Both the position numbers and the translations under genes were made by a program. From contig CBFHAI010000019.1 in assembly GCA_965653565.1 (NCBI GenBank), positions 1-64,000 of the forward strand: DNA of 64,000 nt, in the 5' to 3' direction. This stretch comes from JALCLA01 sp965653565 (lineage in GTDB: Bacteria > Pseudomonadota > Gammaproteobacteria > Xanthomonadales > Xanthomonadaceae). The notes beneath the pieces are model-generated. The model was not told the DNA's origin and searched no databases. It saw only the letters and a program-made list of their open reading frames with translations. Shown here in pieces: positions 8,875 through 16,428 of the stretch; position 1 is the first letter of the stretch, and the number at the start of each line of letters is the position of its first letter.

Positions 8875-8918
8875 ACTGTAACTCTCCTTGCAAGTTTACT
8901 TAAGTTCTTGGTTTCATC
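8875..8918. promoter_or_regulatory. Divergent intergenic region with small palindromes
   Basis: This 44-base AT-richer gap contains the palindromes CTTGCAAG (8887-8894) and ACTTAAGT (8898-8905), embedded in a CAAG...CTTG arrangement. It is a plausible operator for the adjacent XRE-type regulator. The gap is so short that promoters must reach into the coding regions. Confidence 0.4.
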
Positions 8919-10091
8919 ATGGCGACTTTTGCCGAGCCGCCCGCCATGCCCACATCGATCGCCAGTGCCTCGCAGCAGCCCGATCCGCGCGCCGTCCGGC
9001 TGGCGGAACACGCGGTTTTTGCCGCGAAAAAACGCTCCGCGGGCGCATTGGCAATCATCGAGCGGAGGCCCGCGCGCGGCGATCCGCGCCTGCAGCCGGC
9101 GCCGCACGCGGGCGATTCGCGACTGCTGGTCGGCGACGTACTGCAGGCGCTGGCCTCGATTTTCGTCGCCGACGAACGGTCCAGCAACGCCGGCGAACGC
9201 TTCGATGCGGTCTTCTTCGACACGTTTTTGCCTGGAAACAAGGGCAATTCGTATACCTGCCTGCTGCCCGGACTGGCGCTGGAAAAGCGTCCGCGCAAAA
9301 TCGAGCTCCCGCGCCTCACCGGCGGACCGCGCAACCCGACCGCCGACCTGCTGCGGCATCTGGCCTGCGTGGAACTTGCGCAACGGCTGCTGCAACCGGG
9401 CGGCGAAGTCTTCGTCGGGCGACCTGTGTTGCCCGAAAGCTTTTGCGGCGGCCGGATGCTCGACCTCACGCAGGACGGAGGATATGCGCTGGCCGCGGCG
9501 CGTCGTGGACAGCGATGGGTAGCCGTCGCGGCGAGCCCGGTTTCTGCGGCGCACTTGCGGCGCGGCTTGCTTGCGCAGGCCGACGGCCCCTTCGTTTGCG
9601 AGCGCGTTTGCGATGATGCAGGGGCAACCGGGCGTGCCCGGTCGGGCGGCGGCGCGCGGCGGCCGGCGTTGTGGCGCGCGCAATCTGCGTCGCACGGCAC
9701 GCTGAAGCTGAGGCTCACACCGCAGATCGACGTTCGCGAGCATCCGCCCATGCTGCGCATCGACCTGGTCGGCCTCGACTGGAAATGTCCGGCCGACAGC
9801 AGCGGTCTTTCCGCCACTGCCCTCGCCCGTCTGCAGCACTACGCACGCGAGGCACCGTTGCTGCTGCTCGACGATTGGTCGATCGATGCCGACTTCGACG
9901 GCGTGGTCTTCCAGCCCGGATGGACCGCAGCGCGCGGGCCGGATCGTTGCGTGCCGCTGGTCGCCGAAATGACGGCACCGGCGTCGGCCGCAGCGCCTGC
10001 GATCGTGGTGCGCGCCCACGATCTGCTCGGCCGCAGCTTCGAAGCGCGGCTTTCGTCCGCGGCCGCAGCGTCGCCCGCGCGCAGGCGCTGA
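8919..10091 (+). CDS. Unrecognised 390-residue protein
   Basis: No known domain is identified with confidence. The protein begins with a Pro/Ala-rich stretch and has no signal peptide or membrane segment. The middle section reads RLLVGDVLQAL, RFDAVFFDTFLPGN and LLQPGGEVFVG, a rhythm that recalls the second half of Rossmann-fold methyltransferases, but the glycine-rich SAM loop is not visible, so this is only a suggestion. The C-terminal part (from about residue 255) has a separate beta-rich look (LKLRLTPQIDV, LRIDLVGLDWKCP). No good ribosome site precedes the ATG at 8919 or the next one at 8946. It is divergent from an XRE-type regulator. Confidence 0.6.
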   Translation: MATFAEPPAMPTSIASASQQPDPRAVRLAEHAVFAAKKRSAGALAIIERRPARGDPRLQPAPHAGDSRLLVGDVLQALASIFVADERSSNAGERFDAVFFDTFLPGNKGNSYTCLLPGLALEKRPRKIELPRLTGGPRNPTADLLRHLACVELAQRLLQPGGEVFVGRPVLPESFCGGRMLDLTQDGGYALAAARRGQRWVAVAASPVSAAHLRRGLLAQADGPFVCERVCDDAGATGRARSGGGARRPALWRAQSASHGTLKLRLTPQIDVREHPPMLRIDLVGLDWKCPADSSGLSATALARLQHYAREAPLLLLDDWSIDADFDGVVFQPGWTAARGPDRCVPLVAEMTAPASAAAPAIVVRAHDLLGRSFEARLSSAAAASPARRR

Positions 10092-10143
10092 CGGCGAGCG
10101 GCGCGCTTTGTTAGGCTCGCCGCTCAGCTAAAGGATGCGTCGC

Positions 10144-12030
10144 ATGGCTCACTCGCAATTCGCGCTGCTCGGCCAGCGGCGCTTCCTGCCGTTCTTCCTC
10201 ACTCAGGCGCTCGGCGCCTTCAACGACAACGCCTTCAAGCAGGCGCTGGTGATCCTGATCGGGTTCCGCATCGCGGGTTTGTCGGACGAAGACATCGCGT
10301 TCTGGTCGAACCTCGCTGCCGGCCTCTTCATCCTGCCGTTCTTCCTGTTCTCGGCGAACGCCGGACAGTGGGCGGAAAAATACGAGAAAGCACGTTCGAT
10401 CCGCCGCATCAAACTGTTCGAAGTGGTGGTGATGGCGATGGCCTGCGTCGGGCTCTGGCTGACATCGCTGCCGTTCCTGCTGTTCGTGCTGTTCCTGCTC
10501 GGCACGCAGGCGGCGCTTTTCGGGCCGCTCAAATACGCGATCCTGCCGCAGGCGCTGCGGCCGGAAGAACTGGTCGGCGGCAACGGCCTGATCGAAGCCG
10601 GGACCTTCCTCACCATCCTGCTCGGCACCCTGATCGGCGGCTGGCTGATGAACGGTTTCGAGCAGGGGCCGATGATCGTCTCGGTGGCGGTGATGGCGGT
10701 CGCGCTGGCGGGCTGGTGGTCGAGCTACGGCATCCCGCCGGCGCCGGCGACCGCGCCCGATCTGAAACTCAATCCGAATCCGATCAGCGAAACCTTCCGC
10801 ACGCTCGGACATCTGCGCGGCCATCGCGCGGTGCTCAACTCGGTGCTGGGCGTGAGCTGGTTCTGGTTCTTCGGCTCGATCGTGATCGCGCAGTTGCCGG
10901 TCTACACCAAGGTCTATCTGGGCGGCGACGGCAGCGTGGTGTCGCTGACCTTGATGTTGTTTTCGGTCGGCATCGGCGCGGGCTCGCTGTTGTGCGAAGT
11001 GTTGTCGCGGCGCACGGTGGAAATCGGCCTGGTGCCGCTCGGCGCGCTCGGTCTCACCGTGTTCGGCGCCGATCTTTATTTCGCGCAGCCGACCGCGGCG
11101 ACCACGCTCGATCTGGGCTGGCGCGAATTCATGGCGCTGCCCGGCAGTTGGCGCATCGCGGCCGACCTGACCTTGATCGGACTGGCCGGCGGCCTGTACA
11201 TCGTGCCGCTGTTCGCGCTGATCCAGCAGCGCGCGCCGCGCGACAAACTCTCGCGCATCATCGCGGCCAACAACATCCTCAACGCGGCCTTCATGGTGAC
11301 GGCCGCTGTGCTCGCGATCGTATTGCTGAAGAACGGCTTCACGATTCCCGAACTGCTGCTGTTCACGGCGCTGCTCAATGCGGTCGTGGCAATCTACATC
11401 TTCAGCCTGGTGCCCGAGTTCGTCACCCGCTTCGTCAGCTGGCTGGTGATCAAGCTGCTGTATCGCATCGACATCCGCGGCGTCGAGGAAAACGTGCCCG
11501 ACCAGGGCGCGGCGCTGATCGTGTGCAACCACGTGAGCTTCATGGATGCGCTGCTGGTCGGCGGCGCGGTGCCGCGGCCGATCCGCTTCGTGATGTACTA
11601 CAAGATCTACAACCTGCCCGTCATCAACTGGGCCTTCCGCGCCGCGCGCGCGATTCCGATCGCAGGTTCGAAGGAAGATCCGGAACTGATGGAGCGCGCT
11701 TTCGCCGAGATCGACAAGGCCCTGGCCGAGGGCGAACTGGTCGGCATTTTTCCCGAGGGCGGGCTCACGCGCGATGGCGATATCGCGACGTTCCGCCCCG
11801 GCGTCGAGCGCATCCTCGCCGCGCGACCGGTGCCGGTGGTGCCGATGGCGCTGCGCGGGATGTGGGACAGCATGTGGAGCCGGCAGGATTCGCGGCTGCG
11901 GCGCATGCGGCTGCCGCGGCGCTTTCGCGCGCGTATCGAGATCGTGGCGGATGCGCCGATCGCGCCGGACGCGGCCAGCGCGGCGGCGCTCGAAGCGAAG
12001 GTGCGCGAATTGCGCGGCGAGCGGGCGTAG
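10144..12030 (+). CDS. MFS transporter fused to PlsC-type acyltransferase (lysophospholipid flipping/reacylation)
   Basis: A 628-residue fusion. Residues 1 to about 410 form an MFS membrane domain of the LplT type (FFLTQALGAFNDNAFKQAL, then ten or more hydrophobic helices). Residues about 430-628 form a 1-acyl-glycerophosphate acyltransferase domain with CNHVSFMD (the HX4D motif) and GIFPEGGLTRDG. The known related arrangement is LplT plus Aas, which imports and reacylates lysophospholipids. Here the AMP-forming acyl-ACP synthetase domain of Aas is absent, so an acyl-ACP or acyl-CoA made elsewhere must be the donor. The ATG at 10144 is chosen because AAGGA sits eight bases upstream; an ATG at 10135 overlaps that site. 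Confidence 0.85.
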   Translation: MAHSQFALLGQRRFLPFFLTQALGAFNDNAFKQALVILIGFRIAGLSDEDIAFWSNLAAGLFILPFFLFSANAGQWAEKYEKARSIRRIKLFEVVVMAMACVGLWLTSLPFLLFVLFLLGTQAALFGPLKYAILPQALRPEELVGGNGLIEAGTFLTILLGTLIGGWLMNGFEQGPMIVSVAVMAVALAGWWSSYGIPPAPATAPDLKLNPNPISETFRTLGHLRGHRAVLNSVLGVSWFWFFGSIVIAQLPVYTKVYLGGDGSVVSLTLMLFSVGIGAGSLLCEVLSRRTVEIGLVPLGALGLTVFGADLYFAQPTAATTLDLGWREFMALPGSWRIAADLTLIGLAGGLYIVPLFALIQQRAPRDKLSRIIAANNILNAAFMVTAAVLAIVLLKNGFTIPELLLFTALLNAVVAIYIFSLVPEFVTRFVSWLVIKLLYRIDIRGVEENVPDQGAALIVCNHVSFMDALLVGGAVPRPIRFVMYYKIYNLPVINWAFRAARAIPIAGSKEDPELMERAFAEIDKALAEGELVGIFPEGGLTRDGDIATFRPGVERILAARPVPVVPMALRGMWDSMWSRQDSRLRRMRLPRRFRARIEIVADAPIAPDAASAAALEAKVRELRGERA

Positions 12031-12115
12031 AGGATTTCGACCTGCGCGGTGCGCGTGCCCTCGTGGAGCGCGCGCGGTCGAGGTCGCGCCATCGTCATCG
12101 CGCCGTCGAACCGCG

Positions 12116-13024
12116 CTAGTTGACGAAACCCGCGAGCACGAAAATCGCCAGCACCACCAGCCAGAGCAGCAACACGCGCCAGGCCAGGCTCATCGCGTCC
12201 TTCAGCGCCGGCATCGCCGGCGCCGGAGCGACCGACACCGCATCGGCGACATAGGCTTCGTCGAGTTCTTCGGCCAGTTCGCAATCGACGCTGACGCGCG
12301 CGGCGGCGCCGAGAAAACCCGTGTCGAGCGAGAAATAGCCGGCGCCGCGATCTTCGTGCCAGCGCCGCCACGCGCCGATCACGACATCGAAATTCGCCGC
12401 CAGCGCCAGGCCCAGCACGGTGAGTTGCGCGGCCGGCCAGTCGAGGATCAGTTTGAGACGGCGGTAAGCGTCGGCATGTTCGAGCGGCAGTTCGTTGCCC
12501 AGATCGCGCGTCGAACCCAGTTGCGTGAGGCGATACAGCATCGCGCCGAACGGCCCGAGCAGCACGAACCACAGCAACACGCCGAACCAGCGTTCGAGCG
12601 CACCGGCGAACACGCCTTCGACCAATGTCGGCGCATCGAGCGTGGGCTCGCGATCGGGCCCGAGCAGCGCGCGCACCGCGAGACGGCGATATTCGGTGTC
12701 GGCGGCGTCGACCACGGCGTCGACATCCAGATCCAGATCGCGCGGGCCCCAGCAGTAGAACAGCACGATCAGCGAGAACGCGAAGCTCGGCAGGCCGTAG
12801 ACGCGTTCGCCGAGCGACCATTGCAGCAGTCCGACCACCAGCAGCGGCAGGCCCAGGCTCAACACGATGCCGAAACGGCTGCCGTGGAACCCGCTGGCGC
12901 CGAAGCGCGCGCCGAGCGCGATCAGCCAGCGGCGGAACCAGCCGTAGTGGCGCACCTGCGCCAGTTGCGGCGCCGCGTGGCCGAGCACCAGAGCCAGGAC
13001 GACGGCGATCAGGACAGCGGACAT
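12116..13024 (-). CDS. ampE: AmpE-like inner-membrane protein
   Basis: A 302-residue polytopic protein of the AmpE/CobD-like family, associated in other bacteria with AmpD and beta-lactamase induction signalling. Hydrophobic helices lie at about residues 3-18, 48-68, 79-95, 142-165 and 280-300. The diagnostic loop segments YCWGPRDLDLDVDAVV and FGVLLWFVLLGPFGAMLYRL are present, as is the LILDWPAAQLT region. No ampD gene is adjacent. It is convergent with the MFS-acyltransferase gene across an 85-base gap and 59 bases downstream of nudC on the same strand. Confidence 0.87.
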   Translation of the reverse strand: MSAVLIAVVLALVLGHAAPQLAQVRHYGWFRRWLIALGARFGASGFHGSRFGIVLSLGLPLLVVGLLQWSLGERVYGLPSFAFSLIVLFYCWGPRDLDLDVDAVVDAADTEYRRLAVRALLGPDREPTLDAPTLVEGVFAGALERWFGVLLWFVLLGPFGAMLYRLTQLGSTRDLGNELPLEHADAYRRLKLILDWPAAQLTVLGLALAANFDVVIGAWRRWHEDRGAGYFSLDTGFLGAAARVSVDCELAEELDEAYVADAVSVAPAPAMPALKDAMSLAWRVLLLWLVVLAIFVLAGFVN

Positions 13025-13083
13025 GAAAGGGCTCGCGGAAAGGGCTGGCCCGATTCTAGCGCCGCCGCCGCGTCGCGCGGTGT

Positions 13084-14046
13084 CTAGCGCTTGCGCAAAT
13101 CGCGCAGGGCGTCCGCGCCGAGGGTGTCTTCCAGCCAGTCTTCGACCAGCCGGCGCGAGACCGAGATCGACGGCGGCAGCAGGGTTTCGCCACTACGCGC
13201 GGCGGCGACCAGTTCGGCGGCTTCGAACCAGCGCGCGTCTTCGAGCTCGTCGCCCAGGCGGATCGTGGTGTCGGTGGCCTGGGCGCGGAATCCCACCATC
13301 AGCGCGCCCGGGAACGGCCACGGTTGCGACGATTGATAGTCGCAGCGGCCGACCAACACGCCGGCTTCTTCGCGCACTTCGCGGCGCACCGCGTCTTCCA
13401 GCGTTTCGCCCGGTTCGACGAAACCGGCGAGCGTCGAATAACGACCCGGCGGCCAGCCCGGCTGGCGGCCGAGCAGGCAGCGCGTGCCATCGCTGACGAT
13501 GACGATGATCGCGGCATCGGTGCGTGGGAACTGCGAGAGGCCGCAGTCGACGCGCGTGCAGCGTGCGCAGTGGCCGGCGCGGATCAGTTCGGTCGCCGCG
13601 CCGCAGGCGCCGCAGAAACGCGCGCGCGATTGCCACAGCAGCAACGCCTTGGCGTAGGCGAACAAGCCGCTGTCGAACGCCGGCCAGGTGCTGGCGGCTT
13701 CGCGCAGGCCGAGCCAGGCACCGTCGGTGACGAGCGGCTCGGGCACGGCGGCCGCCGGCAGCGCGAACCAGGATTGGCCTTCCTGCACGCCGAGGAAGCT
13801 GGCTGCCGCGAAGGCCGCATCGTTCAATGCCGGTGCCGCGAGCGGTGCGAGCCGGTCGCCCTGCACCAGGGTACGGCCTTCGAAATCGACCACCAGCACG
13901 CGCGCGTCGGTCCACGCCGCGCGCACGCGCTCGGCATCGGCGCGCCATTCGTCGCGGCGATCGAGGGTGAGTCCGGCGAAGCGGTTGCGCAGGCTGCGTT
14001 CGCCTGCCGGCGCAGAGGCAGCCGGCGGCGCGGAGCTAGACGGCAA
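13084..14046 (-). CDS. nudC: NAD+ diphosphatase / NAD-cap removing Nudix hydrolase
   Basis: Hydrolyses NAD(H) to NMN(H) and AMP and removes NAD caps from RNA. It has 320 residues from a TTG start; no ATG occurs in the N-terminal part and the family motif RNRFAGLTLDR must be included. A four-Cys zinc ribbon (CGACG about residue 140, CARC about 158) precedes the Nudix domain, which carries GFVEPGETLEDAV followed by REEAGV, and the NudC signature SQPWPFPGALMVGF. The start overlaps the end of erpA by 11 bases, so its translation is probably coupled to erpA. Confidence 0.93.
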   Translation of the reverse strand: MPSSSAPPAASAPAGERSLRNRFAGLTLDRRDEWRADAERVRAAWTDARVLVVDFEGRTLVQGDRLAPLAAPALNDAAFAAASFLGVQEGQSWFALPAAAVPEPLVTDGAWLGLREAASTWPAFDSGLFAYAKALLLWQSRARFCGACGAATELIRAGHCARCTRVDCGLSQFPRTDAAIIVIVSDGTRCLLGRQPGWPPGRYSTLAGFVEPGETLEDAVRREVREEAGVLVGRCDYQSSQPWPFPGALMVGFRAQATDTTIRLGDELEDARWFEAAELVAAARSGETLLPPSISVSRRLVEDWLEDTLGADALRDLRKR

Positions 14047-14395
14047 AGGACGAACCGCAGCCGCAGGTGGTTTTGGCGTTCGGATTGCGGATCACGAACT
14101 GCGCGCCGTGCAGGCTTTCGGTGTAGTCGACTTCGGCGCCCATCAGGTATTGCAGGCTGAGCGGATCGACCAGCAACACGACGCCGTCGCGCTCGACGGC
14201 CAAGTCGTCGTCGGCGCGGTTCTCGTCGAACTCGAAACCGTACTGGAAGCCCGAGCAGCCGCCGCCGGAAATGTAGACCCGCAGCTTGAGGTCGGCGTTG
14301 CCTTCTTCACGGATCAGGTCGCTCACCTTCGCCGCCGCGGCGGGCGTGAAGATGAGCGGCTGATCGAGTTGCTGGTAGGTCGGAGCGGCGATCAT
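14036..14395 (-). CDS. erpA: Iron-sulfur cluster insertion protein ErpA
   Basis: A-type carrier delivering Fe-S clusters to apo-enzymes, including IspG and IspH. The protein has 119 residues. The three cluster ligands are in YISGGGCSGFQYGF and at the C-terminus in TTCGCGSSF. VDPLSLQYLMGAEVDYTE identifies ErpA rather than IscA or SufA. It lies 55 bases downstream of the bactofilin gene and overlaps nudC, forming a four-gene minus-strand group. Confidence 0.95.
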   Translation of the reverse strand: MIAAPTYQQLDQPLIFTPAAAAKVSDLIREEGNADLKLRVYISGGGCSGFQYGFEFDENRADDDLAVERDGVVLLVDPLSLQYLMGAEVDYTESLHGAQFVIRNPNAKTTCGCGSSFAV

Positions 14396-14450
14396 GGGAA
14401 AGAAATCGAGTGAAACGACCCCTGCAAGATGCGGGCGGCGCGGCGTCGAC

Positions 14451-14903
14451 TCAAGCGGCCGCCTCGGCCAGTTCTTTCTCGGTGCGGTCTTTCACCACTT
14501 CGGGCTTCGCCAGTTGCTTGGGCGGCGCGGTCTCGCCGTGGATCAGGCGTCCGCTCACCATCGCGCCGGCGGCCATCTGCACCACCTGGTAATAAATGTT
14601 GCCCTGCACGCGCGCATTGGCCGCCAGTTCGATGTGGCCGGTGGCGTAGACGTCGCCGCGCAACTGGCCGTTCACCACCACGTGCGGCGCACGCACCTCG
14701 CCTTCGATCAAGCCCTTCTCGGCCAGCGTGACCACCGCATCCGGACAGCCTTCGTCGGCGATCACCGAGCCGTGGATGCAGCCTTCGACGTACAGGCCGC
14801 CGCTGAAATGCACATCGCCGCGGATCACCACGCGCGGACCGATCAGCGTTTCTACGCCGCCGCCACTGGAGCGTGCGGGCTTGTTCTTGTCGCTGCCGAA
14901 CAT
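14451..14903 (-). CDS. Bactofilin (polymer-forming cytoskeletal protein)
   Basis: A 150-residue DUF583/bactofilin protein. Bactofilins form nucleotide-independent filaments at the membrane and position cell-wall, stalk or motility machinery. The central region is a right-handed beta-helix of six-residue rungs: TLIGPRVVIRGDVHFSGG, LYVEGCIHGSVIAD, LIEGEVRAPHVVVNGQLRG, HIELAANARVQGNIYY. Short disordered ends are present, the N-terminal one with basic residues (SDKNKPARSSGGG), the C-terminal one acidic and Ala-rich. Its ATG overlaps the upstream gene's TGA by one base, so it is produced together with the coiled-coil membrane protein. Confidence 0.92.
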   Translation of the reverse strand: MFGSDKNKPARSSGGGVETLIGPRVVIRGDVHFSGGLYVEGCIHGSVIADEGCPDAVVTLAEKGLIEGEVRAPHVVVNGQLRGDVYATGHIELAANARVQGNIYYQVVQMAAGAMVSGRLIHGETAPPKQLAKPEVVKDRTEKELAEAAA

Positions 14904-15634
14904 CAGGAGACTCCTTGCGCTGGGGGTGGCTGCCAGGGGAACACCTGTTCGCTCTGGCGGCCATCGGACTTCACGGACACCCGCACCCGGTGCGGAGTGA
15001 ACCCGGGCGGCAGCATCACGCTGCCTTCGAGCTGCTGGAAATACTTGAAGGCGAACGGCTGCGCCGGTGCGTTCGGCACCTGCAGCAGATCGCCCCATGC
15101 CAGCGTACTGAGCTTGCCTTCGCGCACCCCATCGACGCGCAGCGTGATTTCGCCCTTGCTGACGCTCGCCTTCTTGAGGTTCTGCGTCAGGGTGAGAGTG
15201 TACCGCCACGAGCCGTCGCCGGCCGGCGCCAGATCGATGCTGTGCACGGCCAGGCCCTGGCGCTGGTCGCTGCCGCCGACCAGCCGTTCGTAGAAGGCGA
15301 CGTCGGCGCGCAATTGCGCGATTTCCTCGTCGCGCGCGGCCAGGGTTTCCTGCACCGACTGGTTGGCCGCGCGGCTGGTTTCGTCCGAGCGATGGGCGAC
15401 GGCGTTGCGCTGGCGCAGCCGTTCGATCCGCTGCTGGGAATCGGCCAGTTCGACCCGCGCGCGGTCGAGTTCGGCCCGCACGCGCTCGTAATCGGGCACC
15501 GAATTGCGCCGGGTCAATTCGAACACGCCCCACAGCGACACCAGCCACGCCAGCGCCAGCAGCCCGAGCACCAGGCGGGCGCGCGGGCGATGCGGCACGA
15601 TCATGAAGCGGCTGGTGGGAGGGGGGCTGGCCAT
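14903..15634 (-). CDS. Single-pass membrane protein with periplasmic coiled coil (DUF6776-like)
   Basis: About 243 residues from the ATG at 15634; a GTG at 15649 and an ATG at 15604 are also in frame and none has a clear ribosome site. One transmembrane helix is at about residues 21-41 (LVLGLLALAWLVSLWGVFEL). A long coiled coil rich in Arg/Glu/Gln follows (DRARVELADSQQRIERLRQR; ETLAARDEEIAQLRADVAFYE). The rest is a beta-rich C-terminal domain (YTLTLTQNLKKASVSKGEI) like the DUF6776 family of Lysobacterales. It is coupled to the bactofilin gene, so it may anchor or recruit the bactofilin polymer to the envelope; that is inference from context. Confidence 0.78.
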   Translation of the reverse strand: MASPPPTSRFMIVPHRPRARLVLGLLALAWLVSLWGVFELTRRNSVPDYERVRAELDRARVELADSQQRIERLRQRNAVAHRSDETSRAANQSVQETLAARDEEIAQLRADVAFYERLVGGSDQRQGLAVHSIDLAPAGDGSWRYTLTLTQNLKKASVSKGEITLRVDGVREGKLSTLAWGDLLQVPNAPAQPFAFKYFQQLEGSVMLPPGFTPHRVRVSVKSDGRQSEQVFPWQPPPAQGVS

Positions 15635-15759
15635 GGAAAGCGCGCGCACGGCGCGACAGGGGGCAGGAAGGGTCGGCGGCAGTTAGCCACCCGGGCCGGG
15701 CGAGGTCAAGCCGGGCGCTGGCTATACTGAGGCCCGGCTCACATCGCGGTTCGACGGCA

Positions 15760-16335
15760 ATGAACGATGCGCAGCTCTTCGCCCTCGGGCTCACACTGGC
15801 CTGGCTGGCCGGCGTCCGCGCCTATCTGACCGTGTTCGGCTTAGGCCTCGCCGGCCTGATGGGCTGGATGGAATTGCCCGCCGCGCTGCAGGTTTGCCAG
15901 AACCCGTGGGTGATGGGCACCGCCGCCGTGCTGGCGCTGGTCGAATTCAGCGCCGACAAGATTCCCGGCGTCGATTCGGGCTGGGACTTGCTGCAGACCG
16001 TGCTGCGCATCCCGGTCGGCGCCTTCCTCGCGAGCGCCGCGCTGGGCGGCCAGGAAGGCGAGCTCAGCCTTGGCTGGGCGGCGGCGGGAGCGGGCGCCGC
16101 GCTCGCCAGTCACGCCCTCAAGAGCGGCACGCGCGCCTTGATCAACACCTCGCCCGAGCCGGTCAGCAATTGGGCCGCCTCGACCACCGAAGATGCGATG
16201 ACGGTCGGCGCGCTGGCGCTGGTATTCGCGCATCCGTGGCTGGCGCTGGCCTTCGTGCTCGGCATCAGCGCGCTGGTGTTGGCGATGGCGATCTGGGTCT
16301 GGCGACGACTGTTGCGGCGCACCGCAACCGGCTGA
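15760..16335 (+). CDS. DUF4126 family membrane protein
   Basis: A 191-residue integral membrane protein matching the DUF4126 family: LAWLAGVRAYLTVFGLGL at the N-terminus, VEFSADKIPGVDSGWDLLQT in the middle, a Gly/Ala-rich helix (LGWAAAGAGAALASHALK), then GTRALINTSPEPVSNW, and a last helix pair ending in a basic tail (WRRLLRRTATG). Function is unknown. A TATACT box at 15723-15728 lies 32 bases before the ATG as a possible -10, without a clear -35. The gene is divergent from the DUF6776-like gene. Confidence 0.85.
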   Translation: MNDAQLFALGLTLAWLAGVRAYLTVFGLGLAGLMGWMELPAALQVCQNPWVMGTAAVLALVEFSADKIPGVDSGWDLLQTVLRIPVGAFLASAALGGQEGELSLGWAAAGAGAALASHALKSGTRALINTSPEPVSNWAASTTEDAMTVGALALVFAHPWLALAFVLGISALVLAMAIWVWRRLLRRTATG

Positions 16336-16428
16336 AACCGACCGGCTCGACGTGCGCGGCGCGGGAAAACGCGCTGACAGCTTCACCGACGAAGGTTATA
16401 GTTCCATCGACGGGGCAAGAACTTACGC

